Assembly (NCBI GenBank): GCA_032128395.1
Contig: JAQBGV010000194.1
Span: forward strand, 17,641-81,640
Source: JAQBGV01 sp032128395
Lineage (GTDB): Bacteria > Planctomycetota > UBA8108 > UBA1146
Reading direction: 5' to 3'
Length of the DNA: 64,000 nucleotides
The notes under the pieces were generated by a model. That model saw only the letters and a list, made by a program, of their open reading frames with translations, had not been told where the DNA came from and searched no databases. Both the position numbers and the translations under genes were made by a program. Positions 16,617 through 26,324 of the stretch are shown here, one piece after another; the first letter of the stretch is position 1, and every line of letters starts with the position of its first letter.

Positions 16617-18314
16617 TCAGAGAGCGAGATCCGCGGCGCTCGTGACGCGCAGGATCTCGTCAAGGGTCGTGACCCCGCCCAGGAACTTTCGCACGGCGTC
16701 CTGTTGGAGGGTCGTCATTCCCTCGCTGATCGCCTTCGCGCGCAGGTCCTTGGTCGGCGTCTTCTTGAAGGTCATGTCTCGCAGATCGGTCGACAACTCC
16801 ATCAGCTCGTAGACCCCTTGGCGACCGCGATAGCCGGCACCGTTGCATTCGTGGCACCCGACTGAGCGGTACACGGTCGCACCACCGAGGTCGCTCACTC
16901 TCAAGCCGATCTGACGCAACTCGATCTCGGTGGGATCGTATTGTTCGCGGCACTTTTCGCAGATGCGCCGGATCAGGCGCTGACCCATGATCGCCATCAC
17001 CGCGGAGGCGACCAGGAACGGCTTCACTCCCATGTCGATCAGACGCGTCAGGGCCGACGGAGCATCGTTGGTGTGGAGGGTCGAGAAGACCAGGTGCCCG
17101 GTCAGCGCGGCCTGGATCGCGATATCCGCGGTCTCGCGGTCGCGGATCTCCCCGACCAGGATGATGTTCGGGGCCTGGCGCATCATCGCGCGCAGGATCC
17201 GCTGGAAGTCGAGTCCGATCTCGTGTCGGACCTCCGACTGGTTGATCCCGGCGATGTTGTACTCGATCGGGTTCTCGGCGGTGATGATCTTCACGTCAGG
17301 CCGGTTGAGCTGCTTGAGCGCCGCGTAGAGCGTGGTGGTCTTCCCCGATCCAGTCGGGCCGGTGACGAGAAAAATTCCGTTCGGGCGTTTGATGATCTTG
17401 TTGAACCGGCCGAGGTCCGACTCATGGAAGCCGAGGACGGGCAGGTCGACCAGTCCCTTTTCCTTGTCGAGGATCCGCATCACGACCGATTCGCCGTGCA
17501 CGGCGGGGAGCGCGGAGACCCGCAGGTCGATCTCCCGACCGTGCAGTCTCAGCTTGATCCGACCGTCCTGAGGGCGCCGTTTCTCGGCCATGTCCATGTG
17601 GGACATGATCTTGATCCGGGAGATCACGGGCCCCTGCAGCTTCTTCGGCGGGGATTCCATCACCTTGCAGACCCCGTCGATCCGGTACCGGACCCGGAGC
17701 GTCTTCTCGAACGGCTCGATGTGGATGTCGGAGGCGCGCTCCTTGAGCGCGTTCGCGATCAGCATCTGTACCAGCTTGATCACCGGCGCGTCGTTCGCAT
17801 CACCGTCGTCACCGGCGTCAGCCTCGCGACCGAACTGGACGTTCGCCCCGGTGGAGTCGCCGAGGACACTGTCGTAGCCCCCCGACAGGCGGTAGTAGTC
17901 GTCGAGCGCCTCCTCGACCGCCTCGGGGGTCGCGAGTGCGCAATCGACCTCAGCCCCGAGGATGAAGCGGAGGTTGTCGAGGGTGAAGAAGTCGAGCGGG
18001 TCGCTCATGGCGATGATCAGCTTGCGGCCCTTTTGCGCGACCGGAATGATCTTGTGCTCGAGCGCGACGTCCTTCGGAACTCGGTCGAGCAGTTCCTTGG
18101 GGATCGTGTGCTGTGAGATGTTCGCGTAGGGGAGCTGGAAGTGGGTCGCGAGGGCGCGGGTGACGTGCTCTTGTGTGCAGTGTCCGAGGCGGACGAGTGC
18201 CTCGCCGATCCGGCAGTGGTTCGCGCGTTGATAGTCGAGGGCCTTCTGGAGCTGCTCCTCCGTCGCCCACCCCTTCGCGCGAAGGATCTCGCCGACTTTC
18301 TTCTTCACACTCAT
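16617..18314 (-). CDS. Secretion/pilus assembly ATPase, GspE/PilB family (copy 2)
   Basis: 565 residues with the same layout as its neighbour: N-terminal MshEN domain (EILRAKGWATEEQLQKAL), Walker A GPTGSGKTTTL, ITAENPIEYN, ILVGEIRDRET, STLHTNDA and a zinc site CEKC ... CHECNGAGYRGR. The Asp box is AEN rather than TED. GAGGAG precedes ATG 18314. First gene of the leftward three-gene group. The two ATPases differ throughout, so the duplication is old and they probably serve distinct steps or machines. Confidence 0.95.
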   Translation of the reverse strand: MSVKKKVGEILRAKGWATEEQLQKALDYQRANHCRIGEALVRLGHCTQEHVTRALATHFQLPYANISQHTIPKELLDRVPKDVALEHKIIPVAQKGRKLIIAMSDPLDFFTLDNLRFILGAEVDCALATPEAVEEALDDYYRLSGGYDSVLGDSTGANVQFGREADAGDDGDANDAPVIKLVQMLIANALKERASDIHIEPFEKTLRVRYRIDGVCKVMESPPKKLQGPVISRIKIMSHMDMAEKRRPQDGRIKLRLHGREIDLRVSALPAVHGESVVMRILDKEKGLVDLPVLGFHESDLGRFNKIIKRPNGIFLVTGPTGSGKTTTLYAALKQLNRPDVKIITAENPIEYNIAGINQSEVRHEIGLDFQRILRAMMRQAPNIILVGEIRDRETADIAIQAALTGHLVFSTLHTNDAPSALTRLIDMGVKPFLVASAVMAIMGQRLIRRICEKCREQYDPTEIELRQIGLRVSDLGGATVYRSVGCHECNGAGYRGRQGVYELMELSTDLRDMTFKKTPTKDLRAKAISEGMTTLQQDAVRKFLGGVTTLDEILRVTSAADLAL

Positions 18315-18829
18315 CTCCTCCGTCCCTCCGAGTTCCCGAGCGAGACCCGGGAGGGAAATGGTCCGACTCCGACGATGCAGTCCGGGAGACGCTCAGTCGG
18401 TTCGAAGGGGTCAAGCGAGGAATCGAGTCGGACCGCGTGACACGCACCAACGCTGCGACCTGGCGCGGACACCCCTCCGCGCGTCGCAATCCGCTGGCCC
18501 GCTCCACAGGCTCGACGAATCTCCCCGAACGCTCGCCCGAGTGGACGGCGCCAGTGGTGGTGGACCCATGAAGACCGGTCACCGCTGGTGAGCACCGTTG
18601 TGTCGGGACTCGCCCGATGGGTCCGGCGGGACCCTCCGGGGCTTGCTCCACTTCCGTCTTCTCGCAAGGGTCGCCCGGCGAGCACGCAGGGGTACGCGGG
18701 CCGAGTGGCCCACCCTCCGCTCTCTCGCCCGTATACCGGTGGAGAAGACCCGATGGTACGGGGATCAGCCCATCTGTCAAGGGATGCGGCGATTGGGGGC
18801 CTCCTGAGGTCGCTCCTACGTCCGCCTCC
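18315..18829. other. Stretch without a supported gene
   Basis: Between the gspE copy 2 start and the ion-channel remnant. Reading frames here are arginine- and proline-rich shadows without motifs or hydrophobic segments. It may hold the promoter of the secretion genes and decayed 5' sequence of the channel gene; I see no clear promoter. Confidence 0.5.
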
Positions 18830-18859
18830 TCGGCGATCCTCGCAACTAGTGTCGTCCGG

Positions 18860-19238
18860 GTGCTCACTGCCGATCCGATCGTCGAGATGGCCCTGCTGGT
18901 CCTGCTGCTCATTTTCTTCTTCGGCGGAGTGGTGAACATGCTGCGCAACGTGCTCCTCGACCGACCCGTCGATTCCAACAAGATCGTCAGAGCGGTGGTC
19001 GCATACCTGATGATCGGGATCAGTGGGGCGGTGCTCTACCCGCTCATCCTCAGCGCCGATCCGCAACGGTTTTGCGGACTCGACGGTCTGGAGGGAATGG
19101 CAAGAAGGCGAACATTCAGCCCGCTCCACGGCGATCTTCGAGGCAGTGGTCGGACAGTTCTTCATCGCTGTCGTCGTCGTGGGACTGGTCGCCCTGTTGA
19201 TCAACGATCCGAGTCACGGGCGCGAGGGAGGAGGCTGA
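18860..19238 (+). pseudogene. Broken two-TM ion channel gene lacking its pore
   Basis: One frame (GTG 18860 to about 19100) encodes a membrane segment MALLVLLLIFFFGGVVNML, a charged DRPVDSNKI turn and VAYLMIGISGAVLYPLI. Sequence resuming in another frame (about 19100-19238) encodes ARSTAIFEAVVGQFFIAVVVVG before a stop. In bacterial Ion_trans_2-type channels the equivalent helices flank a pore loop with a TxGYGD filter. No such filter is in any of the three frames between them. The simplest reading is an out-of-frame deletion of the pore; a T-run at about 19070 offers an alternative shift point but would not restore the filter. Earlier membrane helices are also missing. Confidence 0.55.
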
Positions 19239-19410
19239 GACCGGGGTCGGAAGCCTCCATCTCAGCCCGTCTTGCGACGGCTTGCCACGAAAATGCCGTC
19301 TCTGTAGGATACCGCGCTTCCGTGGAGAGCACGGTGCCGTGGCTGGCGTTGCGAGCGCATGCTCGGCGCGTTTTCCATACCCCTGACTCGCACCGCGATG
19401 GGCTTGGGTA

Positions 19411-19430
19411 GCACGGGTCGCGACCCGTGC
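19411..19430. repeat. Perfect 20-bp palindrome
   Basis: GCACGGGTCGCGACCCGTGC is fully self-complementary and lies 95 bases before a lipoprotein gene, in a gap (19239-19525) with no other recognisable content. Could be a dimeric regulator site, a palindromic repeat or a cruciform. Confidence 0.6.
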
Positions 19431-19525
19431 GTCCCGTCGCGGTCGATGCGATCGCTCTCGGCGTGCGGAACCGATACCGCCGGGCCGAGCCCGATCTCCT
19501 TAGATGCATCCGAAAGGACCTGCCG

Positions 19526-20068
19526 ATGCGTGCGTTCCTCTGCCTCTCCCTCCTCGTCCTCACCGCGGGGTGCGCCACGTCGAGCGGTGGGCCGGTCTTT
19601 CGACTCCGTCCTGCACCCGACCCGGCCACTGGAACACCGGCCAAGAGATTCACCGGCACCGCCGGGGTCACCGTCGATACACAGAGCCACGACCTCGGTT
19701 TCTCGATCGTCGCTCGCCCCAGCAGCTGGTACGTCGCGCCCGAGGTCGGCTTCACGATCGCCTCCGACAGCGACCGAGCCTCAGAGATCTTCGCGGGTGG
19801 CCGGGTGGCGGCGCGACTCACCGAGCTCCCGATCGAAGTCTACGTGAATGGGGGGTACTCCTATGTCGATGGCATCCCCTCCCCGGCGGCCCCCGCGCCT
19901 CCCGTGGATGACACTTCCTCCAGCTACTACGCGGGGGTGGGCGCGCAGATCTTCCTGGGCGATCAAGAGGGTGCTTTCATCGGAGTGGGATTCCGTTTCG
20001 TCGGCCACGACGACCTCTCCAGCGAAGAGGAGAGCGAGGCCCAGTTGTCGATCGGATGGGCCTGGTAG
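19526..20068 (+). CDS. Lipoprotein with beta-strand-rich, barrel-like body
   Basis: 180 residues. Signal peptide MRAFLCLSLLVLTAGC with a lipobox (LTAGC, lipidated Cys16) marks a lipoprotein. The rest alternates polar and apolar residues with repeated glycine and aromatic strand ends (PEVGFTIASD, VYVNGGYSYVDG, FIGVGFRFVG) and ends in Trp (IGWAW), resembling a small outer-membrane barrel. No family recognised. AAAGGA precedes the ATG. Convergent with the PA14/toroid gene. Confidence 0.7.
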   Translation: MRAFLCLSLLVLTAGCATSSGGPVFRLRPAPDPATGTPAKRFTGTAGVTVDTQSHDLGFSIVARPSSWYVAPEVGFTIASDSDRASEIFAGGRVAARLTELPIEVYVNGGYSYVDGIPSPAAPAPPVDDTSSSYYAGVGAQIFLGDQEGAFIGVGFRFVGHDDLSSEEESEAQLSIGWAW

Positions 20069-20139
20069 TCGGCGAGCTCTTCGACGATGCGGCCGCAGTA
20101 GAACTCGAGGGTTCGATCGAACCCGCGATGCACTCCCTG

Positions 20140-22528
20140 CTACCCGCCATGCCCGCTGACGAAGGCGCGAATCCCGGCGGTTTGGGCCTTGCGCTGTGCT
20201 GCCGGGGCCGTGGGGTCGAACTCCGGGAGACCCTCCGGGTAGAAGCCGCGGAGTCCGAGATGGGCGACCCTTCTCAGGCCCGCCCCCTTCGCGTCGAGAT
20301 CATGAAGCAACTCCGGGATCAGGGCGCGGACTCCGTGGCGGAGAGCGGCTCGGGCGACCACCTCTCGCAGCGGGGCCGACGGGGGGATCGTTCGGAGTTC
20401 TGTGGTAGAGAGCCCGGACTTCGCTCTCATCGGGAGGTTGGTTCGACTCGATGATCTCGGTGGCGCGGAGCCAGTCGGCATGCCACCTCAGACAGGCTCC
20501 GGCGTCCCCCGGTGGATGCCCGAGAACCGACTCCAATGCCTCGTCGATCATCTTCCTGCTGTTCTTCTCGGTCGTCGATTCGCCGATCCGGACGAGAGCG
20601 GGGACCAGAGCGCCCTTCCTCCCCGGCTCACAGGATGAGACGACGGACGCGAGGATCTTCAGGGAAGACCGCCGCGGTCGTCTCGAGAGAGCACGAACGA
20701 GTTCGGGCCAGTGCAAGCAGGTGTCGAGTTCCGGGATGTAGACCCATTCGAGCGTTCCGGAGCTTCGATTCGCCGCGCCTTCACCGGTGACCACGATTCG
20801 TTCGATCGGACTCGTAGTCACCAGCGATGTCGCACGCCGCAGGACGAGCAGTGCGAACGCGGTCGAGACCCGAGGGCTCTCCCCCCACATCGAAGTGTTC
20901 GGCCACGAGCCGTCGGCACGCTGCTGCCCGAGCGCCCATTTCGCGCACTCGTCGTACCAGTCCTTTCCGTCGAGCCGCTCGATCCGGCCGATGTCCGCCA
21001 CCTTCTCGAGGCTGTACAGCCCGTAGTAGCTCGCGAACGGGTTCCAGTTCTCGAGGAGCCAGCCGAGGCCGTCGCGGATCCCCGCCTCGATCCGGGTGCG
21101 TTCGTCCGTGGAGAGGCGAGCCCCGCCGTTCTCTCGCACGAGCAACAGGCTGGAGGTGCCGGCGCAGACTCGGTTCCAACGATTGCCGTCCATCGCGATC
21201 GGATGCCCAGGGCTGTACTCGAATTCGCGGGCGCGTACTTCGAGCCCGTTCGCTCCGGTGATCGCCCGATCCGCGGCATCGGGGTCGACCGCGGTCCCTC
21301 CTCCCCGTTTCCGCCGAACCGGCGGCTCGCTCTCAGCTCGGGTTCTGCGGGGTGCGAGCTCGACTCGCTTCCCGGTGACCGGTCCTTCGTCTCGTTGCAA
21401 GGACAAGAGATAGTGGGCCGACCGGCTCCACACCTCCGGTGGGATCTGCACTCCGCGTCGCCCCGCGATCGCCAGCGCGAGCACCACGAACTGAGTGCAG
21501 GAGATGTCCGCGGTGTTCTCGGATGGGAAGTAATGCCACCCCCCCTCCGCGTTCTGCGACGAGAGCAGGCCCCCGGTCAGTCGGGCGATCCGACGGCGGT
21601 GCTCCAGGCCGATACCGGGGTTACCGATCACCTGGGCGGGGTCGATCCCGGGGGAGGCGAGGAGGCCGTCCTCCTCGATCTGCGCGATCGCCGCATCCCG
21701 AGCGAAGATCTCGGAGCAGACCCCGTAGCAGTACTGCCGCTTCTCGAGATTCCGCTCGAGGTGGGCGAAGTTCGCGATGATCTCGGGGTGGTCGACCGCG
21801 ACCCCGGCGACGATGAGCGCGTAGGTCTCGAACGCGACCTGCGCACTCTTGTCCTTGACGTTCACCTCGTCGAAGACCCGCTCCGCTGCGACCTGTTCGA
21901 GGAGCCAATCGGTCCCGAGATCGATGGCCCGCGCGATCGCGGCACTTCGCTGCATCCCCTCGGTGGGAGCGACCTGCTTCACCCCGGGCGCGGTCGGCCC
22001 GATCGCAGTTGGGTCGTGTCGATAGAGCTCCGGTGGTGCGATCGAGAACTCCCGCGCTCCGGGCGGGAGCCACTCGAGGACCAGGCTCGACCCCCCTCCT
22101 GCATCGAAATGCTCGATCGTGAAGGGGTGCTCCCCTCGCGGGAGCGCGATCTCTCCTTCGAGTCCGGTCGCCCCGTGGGTGCCGTCGTGATCCACCACCA
22201 GTGTCGCCCCGATGCGCAGCCGCGAACCGTCGTCGGAAACGAGTCGAAAATGGAACACCGCGGAGCGCGGGACCCGGAGGAACCCGCTCACCCGGCAGAA
22301 GAACCGCGGCTCGACCGGCTGGAACGATCCCGAGTCGAGACTCAGGTCGATGCGCTCGATCACTCGGACGACGTTCGGCAGCGCCTCCGGATCGATCCGG
22401 GGGATCGCCACAAGACTCTCTCCGAGCTGGAACATCTCGAGGATCGCCCCGGGCGAGAGACCCTCCTGGTCCGGCCCAGCGGAGAGCAGGAGGGGGGAAA
22501 CGAGGAGGAGTGCGAGGCGGCGGCGCAA
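20140..22528 (-). CDS. Exported PA14 + alpha-toroid (terpenoid-cyclase-like fold) protein, apparent frameshift
   Basis: Chosen start is TTG 22528, behind GGAGAGGGAG and directly before the signal peptide RRRLALLLVSPLLLSAG; an ATG at 22681 is an alternative. Residues about 50-170 resemble a PA14 domain (HFRLVSDDGSRLRIG). Residues about 190-600 carry alpha-toroid repeats of prenyltransferase/squalene-cyclase type (GGLLSSQNAEGGWHYF, QQRADGSWPN). The frame runs to a stop at 20300 with a tail that becomes Arg/Pro-rich. Removing one G from the six-G run at 20381-20386 switches to the frame ending at 20140, giving a HEAT-like tail (LREVVARAALRHGVRAL ... FDPTAPAAQRKA). I take the longer form as the intended product. 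Function unknown; probably envelope or extracellular. Confidence 0.7.
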
Positions 22529-22827
22529 TGGTTCTCCCTCTCCGCGATTCGAAGTGCGAATCGACAGTATCGATGCTCCGGGTCTCGATTGCCGTTCCGG
22601 GCCCGCTCCTGTCTCCCACTCCTCTCGAGCAGCGGGGCCCAACGCCCCCCGCCCGCTGGCGGCCATCCGAATCCGCATCACAACTCGTAAGCCACAAACA
22701 ACTTACGCCGAGGGGTGCGGATGAGTGGTAGGATGGGACTACCTCTCGCACACCCCCCCGCGAACCGGATCGCACCATCGAGCAGCGGCGCCCGTCGCAA
22801 TCGCGATCCTCCATTGGAGTGAGAACC

Positions 22828-24147
22828 ATGATCGACCCGTGCATCCTGCGCGGCGCCCTGGCCGCCGCGCTCATCGGTTTGCTTGGAACTTCCGCCGCAT
22901 CCGCCCAGGTGAACGACCTCTATCAGCTTCGCATCGAGAGCGCGTCCGTCCCGCTCGGGGGAACGGTCGCCCTCAGCGTAACCCTCGACAGCGCCGGCGG
23001 GAACATCGAGGGCTGGTCCTTTGGTGTCTGCCACGACCAGACTCGGCTCACGGGGACCACCATCGCGCCGGGGTCCACTACCCTGACCGTGAAGAATGGC
23101 TCCCCGGCCGACTTCGCAATGGTCAACGAGTACGCCACCGGCTGGACCGCCGGCGTGGTGATCTGCCTGACCGGCTGCGCAGTCCTCCCCCCCGGGATGG
23201 GTTACGAGCTCTACGTCGCGAACTACCAGGAGATCGGAGGGGACCCGAACTTCACCGACGTGTGTTTCTGCGACTCCCTGGGGTCTCCCCCCGTGTACAG
23301 CATCGTCGTCGTCGGCGCTCAGTCGATGACCCCGGAGACGCACTGCGGCACCGTCGAATCGGTCGATTCGTTTCCGTACCGCTTCCGGGCGGCCGATGCG
23401 ATCGGAACCTACTCCCCCCTCGATGGTGTCGGCTCGGTGGTCGCCGATCTCTTTGTCAGAGAGAACGACCTCGTAGCCGCGGCGCAGAACACCGAGGCTT
23501 TCGCGATGGGAGTCTCCCACGATCCGACCCTGCTCATCCCGACCGGTGTGACGACGACCGGTCCGGTCGCCTCCCTCGGAGGTGGTTCGGGACCCGACTT
23601 CTTCGGCCCGAACCTGATGGCGAGCGGGGTCACCGTCGGCGTGGTCTATTCGTTCCTCTCCACGCAGACCGTCCAATTCGCGAACGAGAGTGCGGTCGCG
23701 CGGATCCACTACGACACCGTCGCCTCCAACTTGGCCGGAAACGATATCGGCACCACGACCCCGCTCCAGTGGAGCGACCTGCTCGGCGCACCCCCGGTGC
23801 GTAACGTGATGGTCGTATCGGGAACTAGCCTCGGCGTCGAACTCGTCGGCGGCAGCATCGAGCTGATCGCCACGGTCGCGACCCCGTTCAAGCGCGGAGA
23901 CTGCAATGGGGACAGTGCGCTGAATCTCGCGGACGGGATCTGGCTCCTGAATTACTTGTTCCTCAATGGACCGTCCCGCGAGTGCATCTCCGCCTGCGAC
24001 ACCGACGACAACGACGACCTAGGAATCCTGGACGCCGTGCTGCTGATCCAACACTGGATCATCGGCGGCCCGCCACCGGCCGCGCCCTACCCAGGCTGCG
24101 GCATCGACACGAACGCGATCTGCCCGGTCTACCCGGGTTGCCCGTAG
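22828..24147 (+). CDS. Secreted dockerin-type protein with cohesin-like domains
   Basis: 439 residues. Signal peptide (GALAAALIGLLGTSAASA) then two related beta-rich domains of about 160 residues, each with a GVxHDxT core (FGVCHDQTRL; MGVSHDPTLL), resembling cohesin-like folds. The C-terminus is dockerin-like: two calcium-loop repeats, GDCNGDSALNLADGIWLLNY and TDDNDDLGILDAVLLIQH, separated by a Gly/Pro stretch. This tail is common in planctomycete exported proteins. ATG 22828 is behind GGAGTGAG; GTG 22819 is an alternative. Divergent from the PA14/toroid gene. Confidence 0.8.
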   Translation: MIDPCILRGALAAALIGLLGTSAASAQVNDLYQLRIESASVPLGGTVALSVTLDSAGGNIEGWSFGVCHDQTRLTGTTIAPGSTTLTVKNGSPADFAMVNEYATGWTAGVVICLTGCAVLPPGMGYELYVANYQEIGGDPNFTDVCFCDSLGSPPVYSIVVVGAQSMTPETHCGTVESVDSFPYRFRAADAIGTYSPLDGVGSVVADLFVRENDLVAAAQNTEAFAMGVSHDPTLLIPTGVTTTGPVASLGGGSGPDFFGPNLMASGVTVGVVYSFLSTQTVQFANESAVARIHYDTVASNLAGNDIGTTTPLQWSDLLGAPPVRNVMVVSGTSLGVELVGGSIELIATVATPFKRGDCNGDSALNLADGIWLLNYLFLNGPSRECISACDTDDNDDLGILDAVLLIQHWIIGGPPPAAPYPGCGIDTNAICPVYPGCP

Positions 24148-24159
24148 CGAGACCAAGGA

Positions 24160-24194
24160 CCGCGAGCGAGAGGGGCCTGCGAGCCAGGCCCCTA
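24160..24194. repeat. Dispersed GGGGCCTG hairpin repeat, distant copy
   Basis: Reverse complement of the repeats at 10209-10363: CCGCGAGCGAGAGGGGCCTG, a short loop, then CAGGCCCC (8-bp stem, 24172-24192). It lies between convergent genes, 12 bases after the dockerin stop, consistent with a shared terminator. Confidence 0.7.
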
Positions 24195-24213
24195 GCAAAT
24201 CCCCCCAGCCCCC

Positions 24214-25017
24214 CTAGCAACGCCTCCACGTGACGACCGTGAGGTCGTCTGGCTTTCCGCCTGACTTCATCCGCTCCCGGCAGCGTGCGACCAATTCGGT
24301 CATCGCCGCCGGGAGCGGTCCTTTTCGGAGGATTTCGCCGATGGCTACCGGGTCGAGATTGTCGAAGAGGCCGTCGGAGGCGAGCAGGACCGTGTCGCGG
24401 CGCGCGATCGGGTGGATGGGGCCGATATCGATCCGCATCCCACGCGATCCGACGATGTTCGAGACGACGTGCCGTTCTTCGTGGACCCGTGCGTCCTTCT
24501 CGCTGAGCATCCCCGACTCGACCGCATACCCGGTCGGGGAGTGCATGATCGTCTGAAGCTTGAGCTTGCCGCGTCCCCCGATCTGGATCACCGCCGAGTC
24601 ACCGACGTGGTAGGTCCGCAGCGTCTCGCTAACAATCTCGACGACGACCAGGGTGGTCGCCGCTCCGGTGCCGAGGGCGAGGATCTCTCGATTCCCCGCC
24701 TCGAACCCGTCGAGTATCCCATCGCGGAGTTCGCGGTCCCCTTCGACCGCCGCCCGGATCGCCTGTGCGAGTTGTTCGAGCGCGATCCGAGACGCTGCGC
24801 CCCCTCCGGAGTGTCCGCCGAGACCATCCGCGACCGCGAGGACCGTTCGGTCGGCATCGACGGACAGCACGAGGAGACAGTCCTCGTTCTCGCTCCCCTT
24901 GTCGGGTTCGCGCAGGGTCTCGAACGCGACGACCCCGCACCCCACCGCGATCACATCTCGGGCGCTCGCCTCGCCGACGACCCGCCGCTCGAACGGGATC
25001 ACGGAGCTCTCGGTCAT
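24214..25017 (-). CDS. PP2C-type (PPM) serine/threonine phosphatase
   Basis: 267 residues. Metal-dependent phosphatase motifs in order: ENEDCLLVL, VADGLGGHSGGGA (DGxGGH), TTLVVV, YHVGDSAV, LLASDGLFDNL and the terminal DDLTVVTW. The ATG overlaps the kinase stop in an ATGA and is preceded by GGAAGGAG, so kinase and phosphatase are made together. The natural inference is an opposing pair acting on the kinase itself or shared substrates. Confidence 0.93.
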   Translation of the reverse strand: MTESSVIPFERRVVGEASARDVIAVGCGVVAFETLREPDKGSENEDCLLVLSVDADRTVLAVADGLGGHSGGGAASRIALEQLAQAIRAAVEGDRELRDGILDGFEAGNREILALGTGAATTLVVVEIVSETLRTYHVGDSAVIQIGGRGKLKLQTIMHSPTGYAVESGMLSEKDARVHEERHVVSNIVGSRGMRIDIGPIHPIARRDTVLLASDGLFDNLDPVAIGEILRKGPLPAAMTELVARCRERMKSGGKPDDLTVVTWRRC

Positions 25018-26324
25018 CCGCGGAGCTCCTTCCCACACCAGGCGCAGTGGTCCCAGAACTCCCGCGCGACCCCGTGCTCACAGCGGGAACATCGCTTCCC
25101 ACGCTGTTTCAGCAGCCAGGTCCGCTGCACCTTCCACTTGCACCACGGGCAGTAGCGGCTGAACGCGAAGAGGACCTTGCGGTCGCACGATGGGTTGCGG
25201 CAGCGCGCAGTGTACTCTCGATCGGAATACTCGCGCTCGGACGCCGGCCCGATCGCCGGACCGAAACACCAGGCACAGAACTTCCAGTCGAGCTTGACCC
25301 CACGCTCGCACCGCGGGCAGCGGGCGGGCAAGCGTGTGTCGACGCGGAGTTTCTTCAGTTCGCGATCGCACCAGGGGCAAAAGTGCATCGACTCGTGGAT
25401 CGGCCCGTCGCAGCCGGGACAGGGACGAAGTGGGCGGAGTCCTTTGTAGGCGCGAGCGAATTCGCGGAATCTCGCGGTCTTCCAGCGGTTGCTCGGCTGC
25501 GTCCGGCGGGGGCGTCGCCTCACCGGACGCAGCGCCTTGGAACGAACCCGACGCCAGCTGAGGCGGAGCTGCTCCGCATCGCGGAACCGCTTCCTGTCGT
25601 CGAGCTTGAGAGCGCGCTCGAGCAGATGGATGAGTTCGGGGTGAACCCTTGTCCGGAGCCGTGAGGCGCCGTCGGCGGGCCAGTCGAACGGCCAGATCGG
25701 CAACAGGCCGGTGAGCATCTGCCAGAACACCAGACCGAGGGAGAAGACATCGCTTCGCGGCGAGGGACGTCCGAGTGCCTGGTCGGGGGCGACGTACCCG
25801 ACCGTGCCGGAACCGGACCCCGACAGGGTGTGCTGCGCGAATCGAGCGATCCCGAAGTCGGCGAGACGGATCTGGCCACCGGCGAACAGGATGAAATTCT
25901 CGGGTTTGACGTCGCAGTGGATCACGCCCTGTCGATGGGCGTACGCGAGCGCCTCGATCATCGGGTCGAAGAGTTCCAGCGCGTCCCTGAGCGCCATCCG
26001 CTTCTCGAGCCGATCTCCCAAGGTCGACGAACCGAGAGGAGAGACGATCACGAAGTGGCCATCGATCTGACCCGCGGTCTTGATCGGAAGGATGTTCGGG
26101 TGGTCGAGGCTCGCAGTGACCCGCACCTCCTTGCGAAAGTCGCGGAACACGCCGGCCGTGACCAGATGGGCATGTGGGATCTTCAGTGCGACGCGAATCC
26201 CCTCGACCGTGTCGTACGCGCGATACACGGTCGCGAATCCGCCGCGAGCGAGCCGCTGTTCGACCCGGTACTGGCCGAGTCTCTGGCGGATGCGGATCGG
26301 TCGTGATGTCCCGGGCCCTGGCAT
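25014..26324 (-). CDS. Hanks-type Ser/Thr kinase with four C-terminal zinc ribbons
   Basis: 436 residues. Kinase domain 17-265: glycine loop ARGGFATVYRA, Lys48 (VALKIPH), catalytic loop HCDVKPEN (Asp138, Lys140, Asn143), DFG 156-158. Cys replaces Arg before the catalytic Asp, so this is a non-RD kinase not expected to need activation-loop phosphorylation. No transmembrane helix. A basic linker (265-285) leads to four four-Cys zinc ribbons: C302/305-316/319, C336/339-350/353, C375/380-392/395 and C412/415-427/430. The ribbons may bind nucleic acid or protein. Preceded by GGGGAG; coupled to the PP2C gene. Confidence 0.92.
   Translation of the reverse strand: MPGPGTSRPIRIRQRLGQYRVEQRLARGGFATVYRAYDTVEGIRVALKIPHAHLVTAGVFRDFRKEVRVTASLDHPNILPIKTAGQIDGHFVIVSPLGSSTLGDRLEKRMALRDALELFDPMIEALAYAHRQGVIHCDVKPENFILFAGGQIRLADFGIARFAQHTLSGSGSGTVGYVAPDQALGRPSPRSDVFSLGLVFWQMLTGLLPIWPFDWPADGASRLRTRVHPELIHLLERALKLDDRKRFRDAEQLRLSWRRVRSKALRPVRRRPRRTQPSNRWKTARFREFARAYKGLRPLRPCPGCDGPIHESMHFCPWCDRELKKLRVDTRLPARCPRCERGVKLDWKFCAWCFGPAIGPASEREYSDREYTARCRNPSCDRKVLFAFSRYCPWCKWKVQRTWLLKQRGKRCSRCEHGVAREFWDHCAWCGKELRG

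Noticed and set aside
17160..17185. GGGGCCTGGC, resembling the hairpin repeat
   Set aside because: Within the GspE gene, without the second arm or the CTCTCGCTCGCGG flank; coincidence.
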